Assembly: GCF_965660005.1 (NCBI RefSeq)
Contig: NZ_CBFHYF010000030.1
Coordinates: 1 to 22,286, forward strand
Length of the DNA stretch: 22,286 nucleotides
Direction of reading: 5' to 3'
DNA from: Porticoccus sp965660005
GTDB taxonomy: Bacteria > Pseudomonadota > Gammaproteobacteria > Pseudomonadales > Porticoccaceae
The notes beneath the pieces were generated by a model. The model was not told the DNA's origin. It ran no database searches and was given only the letters and a program-made list of their open reading frames with translations. Made by a program: the position numbers and the translations under genes. Positions 15,129 through 21,282 of this stretch are shown piece by piece. The first letter of the stretch is position 1, and the number at the start of each line of letters is the position of its first letter.

Positions 15129-15722
15129 TTATTCAGCACCGCTGCGAACTGCCGTACCGACAGAATCCTGTAAAGGCCCCAGTGGGTTACGGCGGGTTTC
15201 CTCCTCATCGATCAGGGGGACACCGCTCCAGATCTTGTAGACGACCGTATTGTGGTCAATCACGATCAGGGCATTGAAGTTCCAGCCGTTGCGAATGCGC
15301 TCGCGTTTGAATTTTAACAAGTCCAGCACCACATTGCCCACCCGTTTGCTGTTGCTGACGCTGGGTGTTGCTTCATAGGCCAGACATTTCTCGCGGGACT
15401 TGAGACAGCTTCTCACACTGGGAGGCAGTTCATCATTTGTCACGGAACTGTTTGGGCTGAACTTCTGAATGATATCGAGGTAGGAGAGAATTCTGACATT
15501 GGGGGCACTGTAGGGGTCGAAGCCCAACGCCTGCAGGTCAGCGGTGGTGGTTTCGTTGAGAATAATACTGTCGTAGGACGCTTTGGCCTCTTCAAAACTG
15601 TTCCACTGGGACTTGGTCTTGGCCCCACCCTTGGGCAAACCGCTACTGCACGATACCAACACCATCACCAGCAGTACAACGAGGGCCCGGTACGTCTGAC
15701 GAATCACAACAGCTCTGTTCAT
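15129..15722 (-). CDS. Predicted lipoprotein of unknown function
   Basis: The 197-aa product has a lipoprotein signal: a basic start (MNRAVVIRQTYR), a hydrophobic core (ALVVLLVMVLV) and the lipobox LVSC with the modified cysteine at residue 25. Position +2 is serine, so an outer-membrane destination is expected. The mature part includes YDSIILNETTTADLQALGFDPYSAPNVRILSY and, near the end, NFNALIVIDHNTVVYKIWSGVPLIDEEET. The pattern of a helical step (TTADLQALGFDP) followed later by strands ending VVYKIW is reminiscent of SmpA/OmlA-like outer-membrane lipoproteins, an impression only. A pair C106/C113 (RSCLKSREKCL) may form a disulfide. It is divergent from the zinc-ribbon gene across about 200 bases. 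Confidence 0.75.
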   Translation of the reverse strand: MNRAVVIRQTYRALVVLLVMVLVSCSSGLPKGGAKTKSQWNSFEEAKASYDSIILNETTTADLQALGFDPYSAPNVRILSYLDIIQKFSPNSSVTNDELPPSVRSCLKSREKCLAYEATPSVSNSKRVGNVVLDLLKFKRERIRNGWNFNALIVIDHNTVVYKIWSGVPLIDEEETRRNPLGPLQDSVGTAVRSGAE

Positions 15723-15925
15723 GGGCGCCCGGCCTGATCTTGTGAAGACGATTCAATCATTACATTAAAGACAAAGAGCCGTCCAGACCAAACCGCTCAC
15801 CGCTTGGTGGTTTATTTAAATTTGCTGTTTTACGGCCGGTTTGGCACCCTTACGGCCTTCTCAGGCTGTGTCAAATCCTCCCTGGCCAAGACCACCTTAA
15901 TTCATCAATATATCAAGGAGTCTCC

Positions 15926-16300
15926 ATGACATTAGAAGAAGCAAAAGCACTGCGTGAAAGCTGGGGTGACCAGCCCTGCGATCACCCCTCTTTTTCCGAC
16001 GAATACATGTTTGGCTCAAAAACCGGTGATTTTGTCTGCGAACAATGTGGCCGTTCGTTCACCAAGCGTCAGAGAGACAATCTGAGCCAGGCAGCCAATC
16101 CAAGGCTGAACCGGTTCATGCAGCAAAAGAATCTCATCAAGGAACTACTCGACACCCTGTCCCAGCGCAAAGGTCAGCTCACAGTGGTCGCCCAGAGCGA
16201 ATCCGGCCATGCCGTGCTGTTACTGGAAGCACTGTTGCAGGATCAGGAGCAATTGATCCTGCACGCCGACGAGCTGATCAGGGTAATGGACGAGAAGTGA
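15926..16300 (+). CDS. Small zinc-ribbon protein of unknown function
   Basis: The 124-aa soluble protein starts on an ATG with a strong AAGGAG 6 bases upstream. Near the N-terminus, C18-x-H20 and C38-x2-C41 (QPCDHPSF...FVCEQCGRSF) form a likely zinc site. The loop between contains MFGSKTGDF. The remaining two thirds are helical (RLNRFMQQKNLIKELLDTLSQRKGQL, then HAVLLLEALLQDQEQLILHADELIRVM) and could form a coiled-coil hairpin. I do not recognise the family. Zinc knuckle plus helices would fit a nucleic-acid or protein adaptor, but this is speculation. It ends 63 bases before rlmA. Confidence 0.8.
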   Translation: MTLEEAKALRESWGDQPCDHPSFSDEYMFGSKTGDFVCEQCGRSFTKRQRDNLSQAANPRLNRFMQQKNLIKELLDTLSQRKGQLTVVAQSESGHAVLLLEALLQDQEQLILHADELIRVMDEK

Positions 16301-16363
16301 TTGCGCCCGCCCATCGCACCGGAAAGTACCGCCGTGCTTCGGTAGGTTCTCGGGGAAATTACG

Positions 16364-17278
16364 ATTAATGCATTACCATTTACATCACTGGCCTGTCCGC
16401 TGGATGGCAAGGCACTGACGCGCTGCGGCACGGCATGGCAGTGCCCCGATGGCCACAGTTTTGATATCGCCAGACAGGGCTATACCCATTTACTGCCGGT
16501 TCAGAAAAAACGGTCTGCCGACCCCGGCGACAGCAAGCTGATGGTGGCAGCACGCCAGCGTTTTCTGAATGCTGGTCATTATCAACCCATAGCAGATGCC
16601 GTGAACCACGCGGTTCTCGAAAAACTCCCCACCAACTCCACCGCAAGCTACCTCGATGCCGGTTGCGGCGAGGGTTACTATCTGCGACAGCTGGCGACAG
16701 CAATAAGCACCGGGGAATACCCTCTCGCCTTGGTGGGGCTGGATATTTCAAAATGGGCGGTTATCACTGCGGCAAAACAGGCCGCCACTATGCCGGGCTT
16801 TGACGCCACCACAGCTACACCATGGGCCTGCTGGATCGTGGGTACCAATGCTAGTTTGCCAGTATTGAGCGGCACGCTGAATGGGCTACTCTGCATTTTT
16901 GGCTTTCCCGTCTACAGGGAATTTGCCCGGGCACTAAAACCCGGCGGCATGCTGTATCAGGTGGATGCCGGGCCCGCACATCTCAGGGAATTGCGCGACA
17001 TTATCTACCCCCGTATCCGGCCGGAACGCACGGCCGAATCCCCACCGCCGGCAGGGTTCAGATTGCGATCCAGTGAGACCATTCGCTACCGTCTGCGTCT
17101 GACTGATGCGACATCAATTGCTGACCTGCTCGCCATGACGCCGCACCTGTATCGCGCCCCGGCATCGGGCAGGGACAGGGCAGCGGCGCTGACAACTCTG
17201 GAGGTTACCGTCGAGGCAGTGCTGTCCCGCTTTGAGTGCCACAAGGCTCAGCCATCTGAATCGGCAACATCCCTGTAA
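16364..17278 (+). CDS. rlmA: 23S rRNA (guanine-N1)-methyltransferase RlmA, no standard start at the expected position
   Basis: RlmA methylates N1 of G745 in 23S rRNA helix 35 (E. coli numbering) using SAM. The SAM loop is SYLDAGCGEGYYLRQL, followed by VGLDISKWAVITAAK and LKPGGMLYQVDAGPAHLREL, then RLRLTDATSIADLLAMTPHLYRA as in the family. The first ATG in frame is 16541, but the open frame extends back to the stop at 16343-16345 and encodes the family zinc finger (C11-PLD...C21...C27-x3-H31, bases 16394-16456) and RQGYTHLLPV...DPGDSKLM. ATT at 16364 (GGGGA 7 bases upstream) would give MNALPFTSLACPLD. A one-base deletion after ATG 16368 is the other explanation. The second zinc Cys of E. coli is Asp here. 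With ATT the protein is 304 aa; E. coli RlmA has 269. Confidence 0.9.
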   Translation: MNALPFTSLACPLDGKALTRCGTAWQCPDGHSFDIARQGYTHLLPVQKKRSADPGDSKLMVAARQRFLNAGHYQPIADAVNHAVLEKLPTNSTASYLDAGCGEGYYLRQLATAISTGEYPLALVGLDISKWAVITAAKQAATMPGFDATTATPWACWIVGTNASLPVLSGTLNGLLCIFGFPVYREFARALKPGGMLYQVDAGPAHLRELRDIIYPRIRPERTAESPPPAGFRLRSSETIRYRLRLTDATSIADLLAMTPHLYRAPASGRDRAAALTTLEVTVEAVLSRFECHKAQPSESATSL

Positions 17279-17355
17279 CATCCTCTACGCCGGTCAATTG
17301 ACAAACTACCTGCTGGCGATAACCATTGGCGCAACCCACGATAAAGAACTTCTGT

Positions 17356-17889
17356 ATGTCCAAATGCGCCCCCCATGTCATCCGTCTGCGGTTGGATAAT
17401 ATCCATCAGCTTTTCAACTCGCTGGATCCGTCACCGTTTCTGGGGAGAGACCTGGATACCGATGCCGAGGCATTCATCATGGACTGGGCGCAGGAATACC
17501 CGACCAAAGGTGGCTTTTGTCTGGAAATTACTCTGTCCACCACCATTTCAGCACAGGAAAAAGGCCGTCTGGAACGAGCCATTCATAACTATTTCAATGA
17601 GAGGGCCAGATTTTGCCGGCATGAGCTACGGCAATTAATGCGAGAAGGAAGACTCAGCCTGGTCATCGGCCTTTCCTTTCTGAGCCTCTGTGTCGGGGTG
17701 AGCCGTCTACTGGCAAATCATATTCCCTCTAGTGGATTTGCGGAATTACTCAGTGAAGGATTAATGGTCGGCGGCTGGGTGGCGATGTGGCGGCCCATGG
17801 AGATTTTTCTCTATCGATGGTGGCCCATTGTCCGCCGCCGCCGAATCTACCTACGACTGGCCGACATGCCTGTGACGGTGATCGCCTGA
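17356..17889 (+). CDS. Conserved two-TM membrane protein, function unknown
   Basis: The 177-aa protein starts best at ATG 17356 (MSKCAPHVIRLRLDNIHQLF); a TTG at 17326 adds ten unsupported residues. It has a soluble N-terminal part (HQLFNSLDPSPFLGRDLDTDAEAFIMDWA, then YFNERARFCRHELRQLMREGR). Two hydrophobic segments follow, about 100-120 and 134-153 (GLMVGGWVAMWRPMEIFLYRWW), and then a strongly basic stretch (RRRRIYLRL). I know this pattern from widespread but unnamed proteins, with the conserved phrases LDPSPF, RDLD.DAE.FI, ELR.L...GR.SL.IGL and WVAMWRP.EIFLY. No biochemical role is known to me. It follows rlmA by about 77 bases; a weak ribosome site and spacing leave the transcript structure open. 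Confidence 0.78.
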   Translation: MSKCAPHVIRLRLDNIHQLFNSLDPSPFLGRDLDTDAEAFIMDWAQEYPTKGGFCLEITLSTTISAQEKGRLERAIHNYFNERARFCRHELRQLMREGRLSLVIGLSFLSLCVGVSRLLANHIPSSGFAELLSEGLMVGGWVAMWRPMEIFLYRWWPIVRRRRIYLRLADMPVTVIA

Positions 17890-18005
17890 AACCGTTACCC
17901 AGACTGACAGCAGCCCCACACTTGGCACCTGAAAAAGTATAAAATAGCCCCCCTGCTGAAACATCACTGATACTGCTTCACCCAAAACAGGATACAACCA
18001 CCGAT

Positions 18006-18347
18006 ATGATCAATTTGCCCAACTGCCCGAAATGCAGCTCCGAATATACCTATGAAGATGACAACCTGTACGTCTGTCCGGCATGTGCCCATGAGTGGCT
18101 TATAGCCGGCCCGCTGGAAAGCGAGGAACAACGTCCTGCCGTCAAAGATGCCAACGGCAACCTCCTAGGTGACGGCGATACCGTGACCGTCATCAAGGAC
18201 CTGAAGGTCAAGGGCTCTTCACTCGTGGTGAAAGTTGGCACCAGGGTAAAAAACATTCGCCTGATAGAAGGCGATCACAACATCGACTGTAAAATTGATG
18301 GGATAGGCGCCATGCAACTCAAGTCAGTCTTTGTAAAAAAGAGCTGA
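18006..18347 (+). CDS. yjdM: YjdM (PhnA) family zinc-ribbon protein
   Basis: The 113-aa product has an N-terminal zinc ribbon with C7-x2-C10 and C24-x2-C27 (LPNCPKCSSEYTYEDDNLYVCPACAHEW). It is followed by the PhnA beta domain: VKDANGNLLGDGDTVTVIKDLKVKGSS, VVKVGTRVKNIRLIEGDHNIDCKIDGIGAMQLKS. It is a close match to E. coli YjdM (formerly PhnA). Despite the old name it is not phosphonoacetate hydrolase, and its role is unproven. It starts on an ATG with no nearby strong ribosome site. The DUF1415 gene begins 5 bases after its stop, so the two are probably cotranscribed. Confidence 0.95.
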   Translation: MINLPNCPKCSSEYTYEDDNLYVCPACAHEWLIAGPLESEEQRPAVKDANGNLLGDGDTVTVIKDLKVKGSSLVVKVGTRVKNIRLIEGDHNIDCKIDGIGAMQLKSVFVKKS

Positions 18348-18352
18348 ACGGT

Positions 18353-18940
18353 ATGCCTCAGAAGAACTTGCATCCTGCACCTGATCGGGTCAAAGAACAG
18401 GTCAGGCACTGGCTGGAAAGCATCGTGGTAGGGCTCAACCTGTGTCCCTTTGCCAAGCGAGAGCTGGTTAAGGATCGCATTCGTTTTTTTGTTTCAGAAG
18501 CCATTAGTGAAGAAATGCTGATCGATGATCTTGAAACGGAGCTTGTGAGACTGAAACAGGATCCAGCCATTGAAACATCGCTGATTGTCCACCCCTGGGT
18601 GCTGGAGGATTTCTTTGAATACCAGCAATTTTTGATCTGGGCTGACAGTGTATTGAAGCGACTGGGACTCAGGGGCACTTATCAGATTGCCAGTTTTCAC
18701 CCCGACTACCGGTTTCTCAACAGTGCCGGGCATTCGCGGGGGGATTACACTAACCGCTCCCCCTATCCCATGCTTCACCTGCTTTGCGAGGACAGCCTTG
18801 CAGCTGCCATCGCCAATTACCCCGATACTGACAAAATTCCCGAGCGCAATATTGCCTACCTGGAAAGTCTGAGCACGGAGCAGTTCAGCTCACTTTTCCC
18901 CACTGCGTGTCGGCACATCGAAAGCCCTTCCGGCACCTAA
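18353..18940 (+). CDS. DUF1415 family protein
   Basis: The 195-aa soluble product contains the DUF1415 signatures: WLESIVVGLNLCPFAKREL (with C31), ETSLIVHPWVLEDFFEYQQFL, the segment YQIASFHPDYRF, and DYTNRSPYPMLHLLCEDSL. The conserved Cys, His and Asn-Arg residues look like an active or ligand site, but no function is established. The start ATG lies 5 bases after the yjdM stop, with the ribosome site inside the end of yjdM, suggesting coupling. The C-terminal tail (SSLFPTACRHIESPSGT) is not conserved as far as I can tell. After it the base composition shifts sharply to AT. Confidence 0.92.
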   Translation: MPQKNLHPAPDRVKEQVRHWLESIVVGLNLCPFAKRELVKDRIRFFVSEAISEEMLIDDLETELVRLKQDPAIETSLIVHPWVLEDFFEYQQFLIWADSVLKRLGLRGTYQIASFHPDYRFLNSAGHSRGDYTNRSPYPMLHLLCEDSLAAAIANYPDTDKIPERNIAYLESLSTEQFSSLFPTACRHIESPSGT

Positions 18941-19488
18941 TAGACACTGACCTTTTGGTCCACCCCTCTCCAGAGTGATACACCTACCCGCCTCTCTGAA
19001 ATTATTAATATATAAGTGACATATTGAAATATTTAATTCACACTTTGGCGCATTCAAAATTATTTATCTGTATTATTTTTTCATTGTGTATTATTGGATT
19101 TATCTTAAACCCGCTAAAAACAATCGACCGTTAAATAATTTGATTTTTTTTCACTACCTGAATCATCCAACAAAAACACAAAAAACTATTTTATAACAAT
19201 AGGTTGCATAAAATCTTTACTGGAAAAAAAGATCAGAAATAAAAATATATTTCAGTAGATATTGAATAAATAACCCATTAAATATAATAATTTTCTCGCT
19301 GTTCTTAACCTTGAAATCATGATGCTTTCGGGCGCAAATCGGGCCTGATTTGAAGATCCAGAGCAGCCACTGGGCGGGGTAGCTCTGCGGATAGGACCAT
19401 TCATCCTGCCCGAACAAATATTGAGGCAGACGCTATAACAATCGGGTGCCAAGGCATCAGATCATTCAACAAGAGAGAGGAAGAGAGA
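18941..19488. other. Long intergenic region, strongly AT-rich in its first part
   Basis: No gene is supported here. From about 18990 to 19310 the DNA is almost entirely A/T with many T and A runs, unlike the GC-balanced neighbours. From about 19315 to 19430 the composition returns to normal and the minus strand reads like a protein fragment (QYLFGQDEWSYPQSYPAQWL), closed by stops on both sides, possibly a gene remnant. Promoter-like hexamers such as TTGAAT (19262-19267) with TATAAT (19283-19288, 15-base spacer) are expected by chance in such DNA. The stretch could be a silenced or xenogeneic regulatory region for the YegP gene. Confidence 0.55.
19433..19439 (+). promoter_or_regulatory. Possible -10 element upstream of the YegP gene
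   Basis: CTATAAC, one base from the CTATACT form preferred by stationary-phase sigma S, lies 49 bases before the ATG. No good -35 is seen, which is common for sigma-S promoters. The assignment is tentative. Confidence 0.28.
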
Positions 19489-19818
19489 ATGTCCGGTTCA
19501 TACGAGTTGCATAAAGATAATGAGGGTGCCTTCAACTTTTCACTGAAGACGGAGGATGGCGAGACAATTCTGACCAGCAAGCCCTATTATTCCAAGGGTT
19601 CTGCCATAAATGATATTGCGGAGATGCAGCATATCTGCAATTACGAGAATCACTACCAAAGAAACGTGTCAGCCGGTAACGAGCATTATTTCGAGCTTCA
19701 GACCCCCAAGCACAGAACCATCGGCACCAGCCCGATGTTCAGCTCGGTAGAATCCATGGAAAATGCTATTGGCATGGCCAAATCTTTTGGTACAACCAAA
19801 ATCATCAATACTCATTGA
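19489..19818 (+). CDS. yegP: YegP family protein (DUF1508)
   Basis: YegP proteins are small two-repeat beta-alpha proteins of unknown function. This 109-aa product shows the pattern in both halves: YELHKDNEGAFNFSLKTEDG then ETILTSKPYYSKGSAINDIAEM, and YFELQTPKHRTIGTSPMFSS then VESMENAIGMAKSFG. The second half matches the QIIGxSxMY section of E. coli YegP. Its ribosome site is a purine-rich GAGAGGAAGAGAGA just before the ATG, which suggests strong translation. It stands alone: a long AT-rich gap lies upstream and an intrinsic terminator lies 10 bases after the stop, so it is monocistronic. Confidence 0.9.
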   Translation: MSGSYELHKDNEGAFNFSLKTEDGETILTSKPYYSKGSAINDIAEMQHICNYENHYQRNVSAGNEHYFELQTPKHRTIGTSPMFSSVESMENAIGMAKSFGTTKIINTH

Positions 19819-19828
19819 TTTCCCGATC

Positions 19829-19868
19829 ACGTCCTGGCCTGACAACCCCGTCAGGCCAGGACGTTTTT
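19829..19868 (+). terminator. Intrinsic terminator after yegP
   Basis: ACGTCCTGGCCTGAC (19829-19843) pairs perfectly over 15 bp with 19850-19864 across a 6-base loop (AACCCC) and runs into TTTTT. It is the strongest terminator in the window. Confidence 0.95.
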
Positions 19869-19909
19869 CTACCAGATACTCCGCGACAATCTCATAGATG
19901 TCTGACAAC

Positions 19910-19950
19910 TTGACATCTCCCCCCGCAGACAATATATAATTTTATATTAT
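19910..19950 (+). promoter_or_regulatory. Promoter with overlapping AT-rich operator for the BigR-like gene
   Basis: A perfect -35 TTGACA (19910-19915) is followed by TATATA at 19933 (17-base spacer) or TATAAT at 19935 (19-base spacer). The -10 overlaps the palindrome AATATA-N6-TATATT (19931-19948). BigR-type repressors bind AT-rich palindromes at their own promoter, so autoregulation is likely. The expected transcript would start about 25 bases before the ATG, with no clear ribosome site. Confidence 0.75.
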
Positions 19951-19970
19951 GTATTTCTATAAACTGATAT

Positions 19971-20312
19971 ATGCCGAAGCCAGCCGCTGACACTTCCCAT
20001 GCTGATCCTGTGGATCTCGATCAGATGCGTATTGCCGCCAATGCTGCCAGCGCACTGTTGCGAGGTGTTGCCCATGAAGACAGGCTCCTCCTGCTGTGCC
20101 TGCTGAGCCGACATGAGTTAAGTGTCGGTGAAATCGAAGAGCAACTAAAAATCCGGCAACCCAGCCTGTCTCAACAACTGGGCGTACTGCGACGGGAAAA
20201 GCTGGTGACGACAAGGCGCGAGGGCAAACGCATCTTTTATCGGATGGCGGACCAAAAGGCGCTAGCACTGGTGACACTTTTGCACGATCTTTACTGCAGG
20301 GCTGGCGACTGA
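19971..20312 (+). CDS. bigR: ArsR-family repressor of the BigR/SqrR persulfide-sensing type
   Basis: This 113-aa winged-helix regulator shows the ArsR core: ALLRGVAHEDRLLLLCLLSRHELSVGEIEEQL, the recognition helix RQPSLSQQLGVLRREKLV and the wing TTRREGKRIFYRMAD. It lacks the metal motif ELCVC of ArsR/SmtB. Instead it has C43 in the helix-2 segment LLLLC and C109 near the C-terminus (LHDLYC). These match the conserved pair (C42 and C108 in Xylella BigR) that form a polysulfide or disulfide bridge and release DNA. It probably represses itself and the downstream pmpA-pmpB genes, 40 bases away, when persulfide is low. The ATG at 19971 lies just after the promoter/operator without a clear Shine-Dalgarno. 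The symbol is given by family, not by proven function. Confidence 0.88.
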   Translation: MPKPAADTSHADPVDLDQMRIAANAASALLRGVAHEDRLLLLCLLSRHELSVGEIEEQLKIRQPSLSQQLGVLRREKLVTTRREGKRIFYRMADQKALALVTLLHDLYCRAGD

Positions 20313-20352
20313 CCTCGTCGCCCGATTTTTCAACCAGCACAGGGAAATACCC

Positions 20353-20790
20353 ATGACTATCGACTGGCAAGCCTTTACCCCCTGGACATCACTACTGGGC
20401 GGCATGCTGATTGGTTTGGCCGCTGCTGCCTTTATTCTGTTGAATGGCCGCATAGCCGGGATTTCAGGCATTCTCGGCGGATTGCTGACACCCAGGAAAG
20501 CAGATATCGGCTGGCGGGTGGCCTTTGTGGCAGGCATGATCGCTGCACCATTGATCTGGCTGATGCTCTCATCCCGACCCGCGATTCAAATTGATGCAAG
20601 CTACCCAATACTGATTGTTGCCGGCTTGGTGGTAGGGGTCAGCACCCGGTTTGGTGCCGGTTGCACCAGCGGCCACGGTGTCTGTGGTATTTCCCGGTTA
20701 TCACCCCGTTCCCTGATTGCCACGGCGGCCTTTATGCTGAGCGGCTTTGTGACGGTATTCGTTGTTCGCCACCTGTTGGGAGGGCTGTAG
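20353..20790 (+). CDS. pmpA: YeeE/YedE family half-transporter PmpA
   Basis: YeeE/YedE (TsuA) proteins import thiosulfate or related sulfur compounds. In many proteobacteria the protein is split into two halves, PmpA and PmpB, found near BigR-type regulators and persulfide enzymes. This 145-aa product has about four hydrophobic segments. Its signature RFGAGCTSGHGVCGISRLSPRS holds C104 and C111, cysteines that in TsuA line the pathway for the sulfur substrate. An AGGGAAAT ribosome site precedes the ATG. It is separated by one base from pmpB and by 40 bases from the repressor gene, so one operon is likely. Confidence 0.9.
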   Translation: MTIDWQAFTPWTSLLGGMLIGLAAAAFILLNGRIAGISGILGGLLTPRKADIGWRVAFVAGMIAAPLIWLMLSSRPAIQIDASYPILIVAGLVVGVSTRFGAGCTSGHGVCGISRLSPRSLIATAAFMLSGFVTVFVVRHLLGGL

Positions 20791-20791
20791 A

Positions 20792-21217
20792 ATGAACAGG
20801 CATTTACTCTCCGCCTTTTTGGCAGGACTGATTTTTGGTATTGGCCTGCTGGTGTCCGGCATGGCCAATCCAGCAAAAGTGTTGGGTTTTCTCGATCTCG
20901 CCGGATCCTGGGATCCTTCGCTGGCGCTGGTCATGGGCGGGGCCGTGCTGGTGGGACTGGTGGCCTTTCATGTGGCGGGCAAACGCCGGGTATCACTACT
21001 GGGTGAGGTCATACGATTGCCCACCCGACAGGATATCGACAAACCGTTGGTGTTGGGCAGTCTGGGCTTTGGCATCGGCTGGGGGCTGGCAGGGTTTTGT
21101 CCCGGGCCAGCATTGGTGGCGCTGGGTGCCGGCGAACAAAAAGCACTGGTATTTACCCTTGCCATGCTGGCCGGCATGGCGGTTTATGAGCTGCTACAGC
21201 GCCAACAGCCCGGCTAG
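20792..21217 (+). CDS. pmpB: YeeE/YedE family half-transporter PmpB
   Basis: This is the second half of the split YeeE-type transporter, 141 aa. It has about four hydrophobic segments, the conserved opening LAGLIFGIGLLVSGMANPAKV and LGFLDLAGSWDPSLALVMG, and then FGIGWGLAGFCPGPALVALG with the single conserved C103. The start at 20792 is chosen because it lies right after the pmpA stop with GGGAGGG upstream; an earlier ATG at 20762 would overlap pmpA with unrelated residues. It should pair with PmpA to form one channel-like transporter for thiosulfate or polysulfide. It is followed after 65 bases by the SulP gene. Confidence 0.92.
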   Translation: MNRHLLSAFLAGLIFGIGLLVSGMANPAKVLGFLDLAGSWDPSLALVMGGAVLVGLVAFHVAGKRRVSLLGEVIRLPTRQDIDKPLVLGSLGFGIGWGLAGFCPGPALVALGAGEQKALVFTLAMLAGMAVYELLQRQQPG

Positions 21218-21282
21218 TATCCTTTGATCACGACAAGGCGCCCATCTATCTCTGGCCGCCCATTGGCAATAGGAACTCTCTG

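Noticed and set aside
19217..19452. Two short minus-strand frames in the AT-rich gap
   Set aside because: Neither has a ribosome site or recognised homology; the protein-like part is kept only as a finding.
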